From the NCBI RefSeq assembly GCF_029227915.1, contig NC_079877.1, positions 15,086,851 to 15,150,850 on the forward strand: a stretch of DNA of 64,000 nucleotides, in the 5' to 3' direction. How positions within the stretch are numbered: the stretch's first letter is position 1; each line of letters begins with the position of its first letter. Under the pieces are notes generated by a model. It saw only the letters and a list, made by a program, of their open reading frames with translations. It was not told where the DNA came from and ran no database searches. Source of the DNA: Hydractinia symbiolongicarpus (lineage: Eukaryota; Cnidaria; Hydrozoa; Anthoathecata; Hydractiniidae). Shown in pieces: positions 26,640 to 38,940 of the stretch. A program made the translations under genes and the position numbers.

Positions 26640-29160
26640 CCTCCACACAAATCTTACACAAAATAAAAAAGAACAGCATGCAAGGTGCAAAATCTAGTTG
26701 ATAAAAAGTTACAACATAGACAATCACAACATCAACACTCACAACACCATCTAAACCGACACTAAGAATACCGACAGTTACAACACCGACAGTCACAACA
26801 CGATTAATAACAATGTTAGAAATAACGCTTATGTACATCTTATAAGTGATTATGTTGAAAACCCTCAGTATTTTATTCTGAAATGTCAAAAAGGTGGCTT
26901 GCAAAGAGTTAGCACAAATCAACAAAAATAAGTTCTTTACACATTTTAAATATTGTCTTTCCCTTAAAAGCTTATACAAAAATATGAAAAAGCCATAGTT
27001 TGGAAAACATCAAATTTAAATCTAGAAAAATCAGTCACTTCGGTTGCATACCATCCTCTCCCGCAAAGTTACACAAAATGTAAAAACCAACCAGTTAAGA
27101 ACACAAAAAATTTCTTTTTTAGTATGATGATCCATACTGCCCTTTACCAACAATTTTAAACCTAAATGTCAAAAAATCAATAAGCAAAGAATAAACTTGA
27201 ATCAACAAACATTGTATATATACGGTTCATAAACAAAAGTTTACACAAAATGATGTCGTATATTGCCATTACCCATTAATCTTCCACAAAAAGTTTATGA
27301 ACCACATCAAAATTTAAAAAAATCAGTGATTTCAGTGCATACAGTCCACCCGTTTAGATTACAAAATATAAAAAACAAAAACAGTTCTAGAATATCAAAT
27401 TATTATTTTTAGTATATATAAGTGCATATGGTCCTCCCTCACAACAGTTAAATTTTTGCACTAAATTTGCAACACAAAATACAAATTCTAAATAATTCCT
27501 ATGGTTTTCCTCAAAAGTTTAATGAAAATATAAAAGATGAGAGGTGAACGACAAAATCAAAGTTTGCAGAATTTAATTATTTTGGTATATATATGTCTAT
27601 TGATATATGCCCTTTATAACAATATTTCAATCCAAAATGTGAAAAAAGAAAAACAGTTTGCAACAAAATCAGTTATTCTGATGACATTGCATACACTTTT
27701 TCTCCACAAAAGTGTAAAAAAAGAATGGTTGTAGGAAATACTTCTGATTAAACAAAAATCAGTATTTGCATCTTGTACTCATTAAATATTACCCAAAATT
27801 TCAAAAAAATGTGATTTGGAACGCATCAAATTTATAAATAGAGAGGGATCAGTCATTTCGGTATGTTGTACAGAGTCCTGCCCGGTAAGAATTTATACAA
27901 AATATAAAAAAAACACAAGTTTTTTCGGTGTTGTACTCCCTCAAAAAAGTTGAAACTTTTCTTAATTGAGACAAAATGCCATAAACAAAAACATTTTAGT
28001 CAGAACATCTAGAACAACAAAAATCACTACACTTAAGGTACCAGAATTACTACATGTTAAATAAAAATCGTTTCGTCATATTGCATGTAACCGATGTATA
28101 TAAGTTTAGTTACACAAAATGTGAAAAATACATTATTTGCATACACAAATTGTGAAAAATACATTATTTGCTTAAAAACAGTCCTTAAACTCTTCTTAAA
28201 TATTATGTAATACTTTTTTAAAAGTTGTTGTGGCTTGAAATCAGTGATTTCAGTGCATACAGTACACCCGTTTAGATTACAAAATATAAAAAACAAAAAC
28301 AGTTCTAGAATATCAAATTATTATTTTTAGTATATATAAGTGCATATGGTCCTCCCTCACAACAGTTAAATTTTTGCACTAAATTTGCAACACAAAATAC
28401 AAATTCTAAATAATTCCTATGGTTTTCCTCAAAAGTTTAATGAAAATATAAAAGATGAGAGGTGAACGACAAAATCAAAGTTTGCAGAATTTAATTATTT
28501 TGGTATATATATGTCTATTGATATATGCCCTTTATAACAATATTTCAATCCAAAATGTGAAAAAGGAAAAACAGTTTGCAACAAAATCAGTTATTCTGAT
28601 CTACTGACATTGCATACACTTTTTCTCCACAAAAGTGTAAAAAAAGAATGGTTGTAGGAAATACTTCTGATTAAACAAAAATCAGTATTTGCATCTTGTA
28701 CTCATTAAATATTAACCAAAATTTCAAAAAAATGTGATTTGGAACGCATCAAATTTATAAATAGAGAGGGATCAGTCATTTCGGTATGTTGTACAGAGTC
28801 CTGCCCGGTAAGAATTTATACAAAATATAAAAAAAACACAAGTTTTTTCGGTGTTGTACTCCCTCAAAAAAGTTAAAACTTTTCTTAATTGAGACAAAAT
28901 GCCATAAACAAAAACATTTTAGTCAGAACATCTAGAACAACAAAAATCACTACACTTAAGGTACCAGAATTACTACATGTTAAATAAAAATCGTTTCGTC
29001 ATATTGCATGTAACCGATGTATATAAGTTTAGTTACACAAAATGTGAAAAATACATTATTTGCATACACAAATTGTGAAAAATACATTATTTGCTTAAAA
29101 ACAGTCCTTAAACTCTTCTTAAATATTATGTAATACTTTTTTAAAAGTTGTTGTGGCTTG
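26640..29160. repeat. Degenerate satellite-like block with a recent tandem duplication
   Basis: Across about 2.5 kb a loose unit of roughly 80-120 bases recurs: a T-rich start with TTTCGGT/TTTCAGTG, a CATAC...GTCCTCCC or CATAC...GCCC core, then ACACAAAATGT or ACAAAATATAAAAA. Copies differ widely. The stretch 27321-28238 is then duplicated in tandem as 28239-29160, nearly base-for-base, with an offset of 918. No coding sequence was seen. Confidence 0.7.
27321..29160. repeat. 918-bp tandem duplication (two units)
   Basis: Both units begin AATCAGTGATTTCAGTGCAT and end AAAAGTTGTTGTGGCTTG. I see only a few differences over ~918 bases: C/A in the first GTCCACCC, AAAG/AAGG, a short insertion giving TGATCTACTGACATT in unit 2, CCC/ACC near ATTAMCC, and TTGAAAC/TTAAAAC. 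Such identity means a recent duplication or continuing homogenisation. Confidence 0.95.
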
Positions 29161-31252
29161 TTAAAATGCTTAAAAAAAAAGGCTTAAAATGTCAATTAAA
29201 ATAAGTTACAGTCACATTCTTAGCAAAGCCCACTAAGATTAGCTTACATGTAAAAAGCAACATAAAACTGAAGCTAACATAAGGTAGCTACAGCAGCTAA
29301 TAGCTGGTCACTTAAATATAAACTGGAGACTAAGCTAGGTATAAAGAACATGGCTACATATTTATAAATTCCTAGCTACCTAGCTAGTTGTTGTTGGTGT
29401 GGTTGATGCTAGCTAACAAACATGTCTCGCATCAATAATATCATCAAAACTTTAAAAAACATAAACAAACCTTATAGAAACCTTTCTATACTTCATTTAT
29501 ATACCATGCCCCTTTTTATATGCTTTTGTAAAGATTCATTTTGAAGGCAAGAGAAGACAAATGCTTAAAAAGGACAGCCATCTTTTTTGCAAACACAATT
29601 TCCGTTACTTTGTGCTAGAACTTCATTTAACAAACCACACAAAACTTGCGGCTTTTCACAACAAAGAAGACATATTTTTTTCGGCAACATCAAAGATTTT
29701 TTCGGCAACATCAAAGGAAAATGAAGACATCCACTTTGCCTGTTACAGACACACAAACAGACACACTCTCCGTATTATTATAAGAGATGTATATGTTGTA
29801 CTCTGCGCATATAATTAATTCCAGTGGATATCGTTATTGTGACGACAAATCTGTTTCAAGTTTTGGTAGTGAGAGGACGTACTACATTCGAAAAACTATT
29901 TTCAAATGCCTGAAAATTATTTGCTTGCACCTGTATGTGTGTTGAATACATGCTTGGTATGTAGACATACAACAGCATAGTCAGTTATGTTTTTAATGGT
30001 CCCAGTTTTTTCGACATGCGTAATTTCTTCAGAGCTTAAATTAAAAAGAATTTGTTGTCCAAGTGTTATAATTTACAAGTTAGAACGCCTTTTTATATGC
30101 TTACATCACACAGTTGTATGTATTTTCAGAATACAAAGGAACATATTGTAGTTACTAATAACTTAAATCAATGCTATTGTAACAGGCATATGTGTGTAAA
30201 AACACGATGGTTTGGGGAAATCTATTTCTATCTTATCTGCTAATTATTAACCATTTAAATGTAAACACTTTCCGAACATCATGATGCAGGCTCTTCTTTC
30301 AAGTTTTATCACGCAGATTTGAATGCATCATTGTATTATATAATTGTATTTTTGTGTCATGCATATCAGTAAAAAAAAGCTGAGATTAGGGAACTTATGA
30401 GACAGCGTTATCTTCAGCTTTGCTTTTTCCGAATTAAAGTGAAGTCACTACGATGTACGTTGGGAAGATTATAATACCACCGAAGTGAAAATCACCTCGC
30501 TCTGGTGAAGAATTTGGAGACATTGATAAATCAGAACGACAAAAAAACAACAGATATCTATTTAAGAAAGCTGTAGTAGTTAAAAGATCAGGATATTTGT
30601 AACAGCTCTTTGTGGAAGTATGTCAACAGCAATATGGAATAATAATTCACTCTGACAGAAATGGAATTCAAATTATAAAACAACATATCCGTTTGTATCT
30701 ATGCACATATTTCATCGAATTTTAAAGCATTTTCTCAAAATCTAAAGGCGCTAAATTTTAAAATTCCTAAATGGAACAAAACCATGGTGTTTTTTTGCGG
30801 AGACACTACAGAAGCCAGCTTCAACAAAGAAATACCTTCCACAGTATTGTTAGTAAATGAATTTATGTAACTCTATTCAAAACACCTAGTTAAAAAAATG
30901 GAAAAGGATTTGGATAAACTTTGTAACGGGTTTTATAACATGGTTAAGTGGAAATACTAATTCCCATGTCTAACACGTAGCCTGCATTGTTTGTAATCAA
31001 AATGAAACTTATAGGGAATTTCCTGATGCTTCCAGTGGTTTCTTTCAGGATGTTATAAATATTAAAACAACAATATTGAAAGCTCGTAATCTGAATAATT
31101 AAATGGGAATAATAACATTCGCAATGTTTTACGCAACCACTATGAAAGAGAAAGTTAGAAAAAAGCAACACGAAGTAGCTAAGAGGAAAGTTTGTACTTA
31201 TGTTTTAACTTTTAACTGTACATAGGGATACATAAACACACTATTAACAAAA
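29161..31252. other. Intergenic upstream of the TNF-like gene
   Basis: The first part is rich in CTAGCTAG/AGCTAGC repeats (about 29230-29410). No supportable coding sequence. The promoter and 5'UTR of the TNF-like gene should lie in its right part, but I cannot point to a specific element. Confidence 0.4.
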
Positions 31253-34200
31253 ATGCACGCAGTATCGCCCCAAGATAAAACAAAGAGCAACAGTTCATAT
31301 GGTAAAAGACTGTGTCTTCCACTTCTCTTTTCACTCCTTTTTCTCTGCTTATTAACTTGGGTAGGTTATGTATACACAAGATCAGAAAACAAGTTAAAAG
31401 AAAGCTTGCAAAAAATAAACGCAGAGAAAGATCGCAGACAGAGTTTGATCCAGCAGACCTCTTCTTATATGACGTTGGTAAACAAAGCGAAGAATAACGT
31501 CTTGTTGTATTCAAAGTTATTGGAGAATTTTTCACAGAAATTAAAGACACTGGAACAACGAAGAATACACTCGATCAACAAGAAGGTAACTAAATAAATA
31601 CTTTACAAGGCGTTGTCGTTGTAGTGTTCCTTTTCTAATGCATGTTTCAAGAAATTATTTTCTATATACCTTAAAACTGCGATAGAATAGTTTGTTTTTT
31701 TTGTGTTTTTTTTAAGTAAGTTGGCATAAATCTTTGATCTTTCACCATAAATTGCTTACAATTCCTACTATCGTTTTCTGTTCAATTTAGTTGCCATATG
31801 GCTACTTATTTTCTTTTAAATCATGTCCAGTTACAAAAGAAGTGTAATAAATTCTTAGAAAACAATTTTTTTCTATAATATCTTTTATTAATTAATAATT
31901 TATTAATCAGTGCCATAGAAACAAATGACCTAATAGGCACTTTCAGCGTTTTTGTTTTATACACTACTGGAAATTACTTTCATGTACACAATAAATAATC
32001 AAATTGGGAGTAGCTAAGGGGACGTCCTATCGATCTTCTTTTTTTACTTCTTTACTGGAAATTTACAGTTAGTTAAATTTAGGGAAATAATATTTATACA
32101 ACTATAAATTCTATTGAATTTATAGTTGTATTTCTCCATCATGCGTGGTAACGTAAACTATATTTTTTTTTGTTTTCGATTTTGATGGGAATTTCTTAAA
32201 CTGAACATAAAATCACATATTAGACTCAAATGCATTATCAACCCGTGTAGGGTTCATTACACTTGAAGTAAAATAAATGCATGATGACGCTGTAAAAAAT
32301 ATTTTGCCGACGTTTAAATTTCATTTTTTTTTTTCAGGTTTTGTTTCTGTGAAAAATACATCAGCATAATTTCAATAGCAAAAAGTTTAATGCCCAAGAA
32401 TGGGTGTACCCTTGGGGCAATTTTTTCAATTTATTTTGAAATTCAAAAACAGAGAGAAAATGTTTTAAAGGTCTTGGCAAAATGCCCTATTTTGTACCAC
32501 GTTGAAACTTGAAAGAACATGAAACATGAAAGAAACACAAGAAATTGTATAAGGCAAAAGAAATTTGCGGACTTTATGTTACTGCTTATTTTATTTTATA
32601 GGGCTTTACTGCTTTGAGTTTGTGCGGGAAGACTGGTCAAACAGTAAAGAGCAATGGAGGTGGGTCTAATATAAATAACTAGTCGTTAGCCCGTGGAAAA
32701 TCCACGGGTTCGCCCGCCCTTTTTATACCGCATTGCGTGCGTCTTGCTACTCGCACAGCTAAGCTACCATTTTGCGTGACAGACAGACAGACAGACGTAT
32801 AATATAGATAATTACTCATAATAAAATAATGAGAAATGATGGTAAGCGTTCAAATCGTATTTATGTTTTTCATTAACAATCTATCCATATGTAATTTGAG
32901 GAAAATGGTCGAATAAGACAGCACTGATTATACTACATTTATCACTCACAACTTTAAGAGCTTTATTTAAATGAGAAAATAAATTATAAAAAATTGTTTG
33001 TGTCGTCAATAGCATAAGAGATAGGTCATCATCTAATTAACCAATTGGCTTCTTAGAATCGCCACAATTACAAAAGTTGATACAAAGATAAATACTATCG
33101 CTTTTGATATCAAGTACCATGTTTTATACCCTGTAACTCAATTTTCCCAATTATTCCATACACCTAATTTCTGAATTAGATCTTTACTTCAAGCGTAGAA
33201 TTGACTTTCTAAATAAACATAGAAAGGTTGTTTTGGCTTTTCCCTTAAACGGATAATACATTTTAGCGTCTTTCAAGTGATAACAACTTTAATTATAAAG
33301 AATCTTTTGTCTCTTACAAACAAACTCCTACGTCATGGTATGCTTCCAGTATCTTATATAAAACTTTATGCTCTTAAAAGCATGTAGCAGTCTGCGCATT
33401 ATTTTCACTGTTATTATTCTTGAAATTCTTTTGTGCAGGGCGTCTATTCCCAGACTGGAAAATCACATTAAATGTTGGAAACATTAACTACACAAATAAT
33501 TTTATCGTCATCAACACACCAGGAGTTTATTTTGTTTACGCTCAGGTACGTATACAAAGTAAACTCATTACATTGGCACAGTTCGGTGTCTTAGCGCTAT
33601 AGTGTTTGATAAGGGATTAAATCCTAACATAAGTTACCATTAACGCAGTCTTTCAGAAATGAGGATAACATTCAGGCTGCTATGAAATCAAGCGTTAATG
33701 GCCGCACCTCACACCACACAATATGCTCAACTTAAACAGAATCAAAGGTGGAAGTGTTTTCTACTTTATTCTTATTGATTAATTAAAAAGTAGCTCAGTA
33801 CGTACTGCCTGTAAGTTAACAAACTTCGAAACCTTCAAAAATCAGAAAAAGTGCTGAAAATGTGTTAGGGTACAATCTCAGATAGTAGACACTGAGAGCA
33901 GCGACCAAGAACCTGTTTAGAAAAAGTGGCATTGTAGCTAATACTTCTTTGACAGAATACATGGAGTCACAGTCCCGATATTTACTTGCGCATGCATCTA
34001 AGTGATTACGTAATGCCCGATGCACGCGCAGAAATGGAGGTAAAAATGTGAACAAAATAGTGCGTGGCCTTGTGGTTATGGAGTACGCTTCGTAATCACA
34101 AGGTCCGTGGTTCGGTCCACAGCGCGGGCATGTTTAGCAAGTGTCTTTACTACAGCTACGGGTCAACCAATGCCATGTGAGGGAAATTGGGTAGGTAATG

Positions 34201-34756
34201 CCGGTGTATACTTAATGTATACATTCCGAACACAGGACCCACATTGATAACAGTGTTTCAAACACTGAAGTGGCTATATCCTGTATAAATATTCGGAATA
34301 ATAATAATAATAATAATAAGCGGAAAAGTTACCTCCATTTCTGCGTGCGCAGGAAAAACACGGCACTATGATTGAGTGTATTACCAAAAAAAAGCCTAAT
34401 AAATAAATTGGTACATACTAGAGGTCTGTGTATAATAAAATCCATCACCTAAACTACACTAACTACAACGACTTTTATTTGTATATATTTAGATGTTTTT
34501 TTTTCAAAATAAAGACAGCTTTAGGCGAAAAATAATGGACTTTCACATTTCAAAAAATCGCCAAGAAACGTTGGTTCTAGCGTCTGTACCAGTGACCACC
34601 TGTCCAGAAGCTTGCACGCGCTACATATCAAGTGTCGTAAAGCTTCAGAAAAATGATCGCCTCGCTGTGTCATCCTATGGTAACAATATCCAGTTCAAAA
34701 TATCACAAGAGAAATGTCAGTTTGGTGTTGTTTTGTTGGAAGGAAGCACTCAATAA
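31253..34756 (+). CDS. TNF superfamily ligand (type II membrane protein), four exons
   Basis: Exons 31253-31585, 32602-32659, 33439-33545 and 34493-34756 join in frame (phases 0, 1, 0; all GT-AG) to give 253 residues. Exon 1 encodes a short cytoplasmic tail, one membrane span (about residues 21-41, CLPLLFSLLFLCLLTWVGYV) and a charged coiled-coil-like stalk. Exon 2 supplies the first strand (GFTALSLCGKTG). Exon 3 carries the family's most conserved strand, GVYFVYAQ. Exon 4 continues it and contains a close Cys pair (CPEAC), the LQKNDRLAVSS strand and the closing FGVVLLEG. The order and C-terminus match the TNF homology domain, which forms trimers that bind TNF receptors at the cell surface or after shedding. 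No furin-type RxxR site is obvious. An AATAAA overlaps the stop codon. A Helitron end sits in intron 2. I cannot assign a subfamily; the Cys pair argues against a specific vertebrate orthologue. Confidence 0.88.
32679..32800 (-). mobile_element. Helitron-like 3' end in intron 2 of the TNF-like gene
   Basis: On the minus strand: GTCTGTCTGTCTGTCACGC, then GACGCACGCAATGCGG, TATAAAAAGGGCGGGCG and a perfect hairpin CCCGTGGA-TTTT-CCACGGG, a CTAACGA spacer and CTAG followed by T. It is the best-preserved of the five copies in this window and lies 19 bases downstream of the exon 2 donor. Confidence 0.8.
34027..34345. repeat. Inverted repeat enclosing a SINE
   Basis: CGCAGAAATGGAGGTAA at 34027-34043 is matched by its exact reverse complement at 34329-34345, with partial matching beyond. 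The arms enclose the SINE at 34060-34319, as if the SINE inserted into the middle of a small palindromic element or MITE. Confidence 0.7.
34060..34319 (+). mobile_element. tRNA-derived SINE
   Basis: The head has an A-box-like TGGCCTTGTGG and a B-box GGTTCGGTCCA spaced as in a tRNA promoter. The body ends in a CACTGAAGTGGCTATATCC-type block and the 3' end is an (AAT)n tail at about 34299-34318. This is the standard layout of a RNA polymerase III SINE. It lies in intron 3 of the TNF-like gene, same strand. Confidence 0.75.
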
Positions 34757-36339
34757 AAGTTTCAAGGCAGCTTTCACAAAAAAAATTATCTCTACATCAA
34801 ATCCTTTGTAATTAATGCCAGACGCTATAATAACAAAACAAAATAAAATAAAATAAACACTCTCAATAGTTATAGCTCAAAAGCATTTAAATTTCCTTCA
34901 AGCTTTTATTTAATATTATAACACGATTTAAATTTAGAGTGAATGGGGGAAGGTCTAATACGTTACACGCTTTCTCGCTTATAAGAATAACATGCGATTT
35001 CAGAATAAAAACGATGGGTCTATTTTTAGAACAATAGAAAAACAAAAAAATAACCAGCTCAGTCAGTATTTTAATATTTTTATATCTTTTTAGGATTATC
35101 ATAATAGTTTTTAAATAAGTTCTTGGAATAAATATGTTTGTTATGGGTTTTTTATTTGCCGCTTTTATCAAGTTGTAAAATTAAAAATGCAGCTCATTTT
35201 AGTTAGTAAACAAGATATCTGTACAGCTATGAAGCTGTGGAACCAAAAATGTAGAACCCCTTCTGTTTAGTCACTAAGCAGCAAGCTCAATAATATACGT
35301 ATTTTCAAACTGGTGTATAGTCGAATTGTCATTTTGCACTGAGGATGCCAGGAAAAGGGATGGCAAGTCCAAAAATATCTGAGCCAACCCTTGTTTCATG
35401 GGTTGAAGGCTAGTCCAATACAACGCCCTTTCACAGATGGTCTGCAGAAAATTTCTACAAATCTGAGCAATTTCAGACTAGTTTCATATATTCCCAAGAT
35501 CTTTTTGCAAATTAACAGGAAAAATAAACATGCAATAATCCGTAACCAACCAGCCTATTACAAACTTTAATTTTGAGTGGAGGCATTTTTTGATCTTGAA
35601 ATTAAAATCTAGTTTTTGCATGCAAATTAATTTACAACATACATCAGTGAAAAAATGCTACTAACCTAACAATTTTTTTAATCATAACTTAACCAGTCGG
35701 GAAGAACTGATAATTAGCCTGTAAATGACAGTTAGCCAATACAGGAAGTTATACGGTATATACATTAAATTTAGCTGCTTGTGTGGCTAATTATACGGAT
35801 CTTATTCTTCAATTTCTACACTTTTCTTCGATATCGATCTTCCATCTGCCTAGTTTCATAGCATGTTATGTTCCAATAAAAAACAAAATAAGAACAAGAA
35901 ATAACTGCGCATGAAAGATATTCATTTTCAAACTAATACCGGCTAATTAACCTTATAAATACGGACTTTCCTGGTACTGCATGGCCACAGTTCCATATTT
36001 GTAGTGTATATTATATAATTAGCTGATTCAATTTATGAATGCTCTTGAAACGACAACACCGTTGCCGTATAAGCATCGACTAACTATCCTGTTACAAGCT
36101 AATTATCATTTCTTCCCGACTGTTAATTTTCTTCTTCTATATAGTCTGCACTTTATTATACCGTCAAAACGTAAACATTGAAACTTTATTGAAACTTTAT
36201 ACCACTGGGATAAAAAATTTTTTTCTGTTGCTGTGAAGTTAACACTATAAACTATGATGTATGGAAAGATACTTTGTTAAGCAGAGTATTACAGCTAAAA
36301 TTTGCAGGGTATTATTACAAGATTTATAGCTGACCTGAG
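34757..36339. other. Intergenic downstream of the TNF-like gene
   Basis: The first 100 bases are A-rich with further AATAAA signals (AAAATAAAATAAAATAAAC). No other gene-like feature was seen. Confidence 0.45.
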
Positions 36340-36394
36340 CTGAAGCTAGCCACAAAAGTAAGGAGGCATTCCTTACTTTTGTGGCTAGCTTCAG
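36340..36394. repeat. Perfect 25-bp hairpin with 5-base loop
   Basis: CTGAAGCTAGCCACAAAAG... (36340-36364) is exactly complementary to 36370-36394, with loop GGCAT. No GT/CTRR end or flanking duplication suggests a transposon tip. It could be the core of a foldback element or a short structured RNA. Confidence 0.85.
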
Positions 36395-38149
36395 ATTGGT
36401 AAAAGATAGCACAAGAAGTAATAACGATGAATAGCACAAAATGTACTTATACCAAACTAAATGAAAAGCTTTGGAGAAAAGCACACAATAGCTATAGCTA
36501 GCTGTCTGTATTGCTATCTACTGACACTGACCACGTTAGCTGGCCTGCTATATACATACGCCAGTTATAGCCAAGATAATAAAAATGATTTTACTAAGAT
36601 TTACATGGATGTGATGGTATCTTTATTAGCATATAGAAGCATAGAAAACCTAAACAAAAAGAGATCTTTTCCAAACCTGAGCTATGCAACTTTTAAAATC
36701 GCAGATTAAACGTCAATTTTACTAACCGCGTCCGAGATACGCATATCTTCACTTAAATCTTAGAAGATCAGGATCTTGCCCGAGCTTTTAGCCGAAACTA
36801 GAAGCTGTGTGTTCCACAGCTAATTATACCATCATCACCTCCATTATGACAATCAAAAAATTACTATCCGAAGGGTTTTGGAGGGTCGACAGGGTCCCCT
36901 AAGCTAACATAACGCATTTACTTTTGGGTTCAATGTCAGTACCTGTTGACTATTGCAGGAGACACGTTCATCAGAATTTAAAAATCCTCGTTAATAGAAC
37001 ATTTAGAAGTTAGATTTAGAAGTTTACCGATATAGAAATAATTTTTGTTTGTGTCACTTGACCGGAAGTGGTGTATGCTTACAGACTGGGTTAAAAAAGT
37101 CGATTTCCTGACCTACAACATGGCAATGTCCACTACCCATGAACCTTTGTAACGCACCTACAATATAGCTATAATGGTCGACAAAAATATGGCTCTCCAC
37201 TCCCTCTCTGTGGGGGTGGTGTTTGTTAGATACGGGTATTCTTTCTTTCGGCATATTACGAGGTTTGGGTTCGAAAATCTGTGTAGATGCTTTCTAGATT
37301 TTCTTACCAAGTAGCTGTTAGTTTTAAAAAATATATATAGTAAATTTTAGACTACATAAGGAAGCGTTTAAGCGGTTTAACGCTATTTCCCTGTATGGTG
37401 GAGTTGCCTTACGTGCCGATATCTTTGAAAACTTACCTTTGCTACGGTGTCTGATTATGATAATTTTTAATTTAAGTTTTAATATTTATCTAATACAACT
37501 TCTAGAGCTTTTAGATTTTGGCTGTTACTTAAAATTGACCTTAAAAATCTGTAAGAAATCCTTCTAATCATGAAAAATAGCTAGAGTAACTTTTGTTAGG
37601 AATCTCTTTGGAATTTGAAACTTACAGCACAGCTTTATTTCATCAAGGGAAATCAGTCTATAAAGTTTAGAGACGTGATGAAACCGATTTTCCCGTCGAT
37701 GTTGAATGTAAAAATCGAGAAATATGTTCAATAACTTATATTTAGATCTCATAAACTTCAAACAGAACATAAAAATTTGCTCTGCAAATAAAGTAAATGA
37801 AATTTAAGAAATAGTGGTATTCTGGACAAATTTCCAGCTTTCGATGACTTGACAGAAAAACTGCTGTCATAACCAGAAAACTATTCCTGCCATTGTGTTG
37901 CTTCTATGACGTACGATAACTGTGCCAAGTTCGGTTTAATTTACACAAGCCTAACAAAAGTTATTAAAGCGTTGGGGCGTAATCCGCCCTTTTCCCGCCC
38001 GGTCAAATGTTTCAAAAAAACCCGAAATAAATTGGGGTAAAATGCACAAGGGAAGGGAATTAAATGGATAAAATCGCGTTGTGTCCTCGACAAAATTAAG
38101 GGTTCCTTTTACGGTGGCCTAAGTCTGTCACCCTTGCCGAGCAGCAGAA
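36395..38149. other. Intergenic, no gene supported
   Basis: An 82-codon plus-strand frame at 36461-36709 begins with a hydrophobic segment that looks like a leader, but nothing else supports it. No other signal was seen. Confidence 0.4.
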
Positions 38150-38940
38150 ATGTATCACTACTGCGCAGTAAAATCAATTCTATCGCGCAGTAGTCACAGA
38201 TCTACTGCGCTTTAGAAAACATTCTAGTGCGCAGTGCAGACAAAACACTTTGTTACGTTGATTATACGGAATGGCATAGAGCTTGATAACAAAAAAGATA
38301 TTTTTAAATATATGCGACAGTAATTTTATAACTTTAAAAAATCAATTTTAAGATAACGTCATAAGTGCAAGCATGATAAAAATAGCAAGAAATCTATCTT
38401 TCAATGCCCATCTCTGAAATGAAAGTACACGACGAGAGTCAAACCAAAAGTAGGGTAGAAGCAATCAAATTAAAATACGATGTATTATAAACGGAAGCGC
38501 ATAACAAACTTTCGACTTTAAAAATCTTGTCAACCATTATGAAATGCCGGAGAAATTGTCTAATGCCCAATATTGCGCAACAATTGAAGTTCTACTGCGC
38601 ATTTGTCAATGTCCAACTGCGCAGTGAACCGAATGCGGTCGGCACACTTGCACATGTTCTACTGCGCAGTAGATGTATTTCTATTGCGCAGTAGACATAT
38701 TTCCACTACAGAGTAAAAATACCACCACTGCGCAGTAGAACATTTTCTACTGCGCAGTGGACTAACTATTCTTTTGTTCTTTGATGCTTACTGCGGAATA
38801 AAAAGAGTTTTACTGCGCAGTAGAACGTTGACTACTGCGCAGTGAAAACTCGTCTTCTGCGCAATGGTCACAGCTTTACTGCGTAGTAGAAATGTTATTC
38901 CTCTACGGTATAAATCTAATTCTACTGCTCAACATCAAAT
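38150..38940. repeat. Cluster of about 16 palindromic ACTGCGCAGT sites
   Basis: Perfect or near-perfect copies of CTACTGCGCAGTAG occur in two groups, about 38157-38240 (four) and 38565-38935 (twelve). Examples start near 38158, 38181, 38203, 38224, 38568, 38594, 38613, 38658, 38683, 38726, 38746, 38810, 38832, 38855, 38876 and 38924. The intervening sequence is unique and the spacing irregular, so this is not a simple tandem repeat. Confidence 0.85.

Noticed and set aside
26700-26800. CAACACCGACAGT-type short repeats that might be a CRISPR-like array
   Set aside because: Eukaryotic context, imperfect units and no regular spacers. It is a minor minisatellite.
36461-36709. 82-codon frame starting with a hydrophobic leader-like segment
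   Set aside because: No other exon, no cysteine pattern or domain, and composition is like the surroundings.
37054-37254. Minus-strand 66-codon frame with His-rich segments
   Set aside because: I could not tie it to a family or a splice model.
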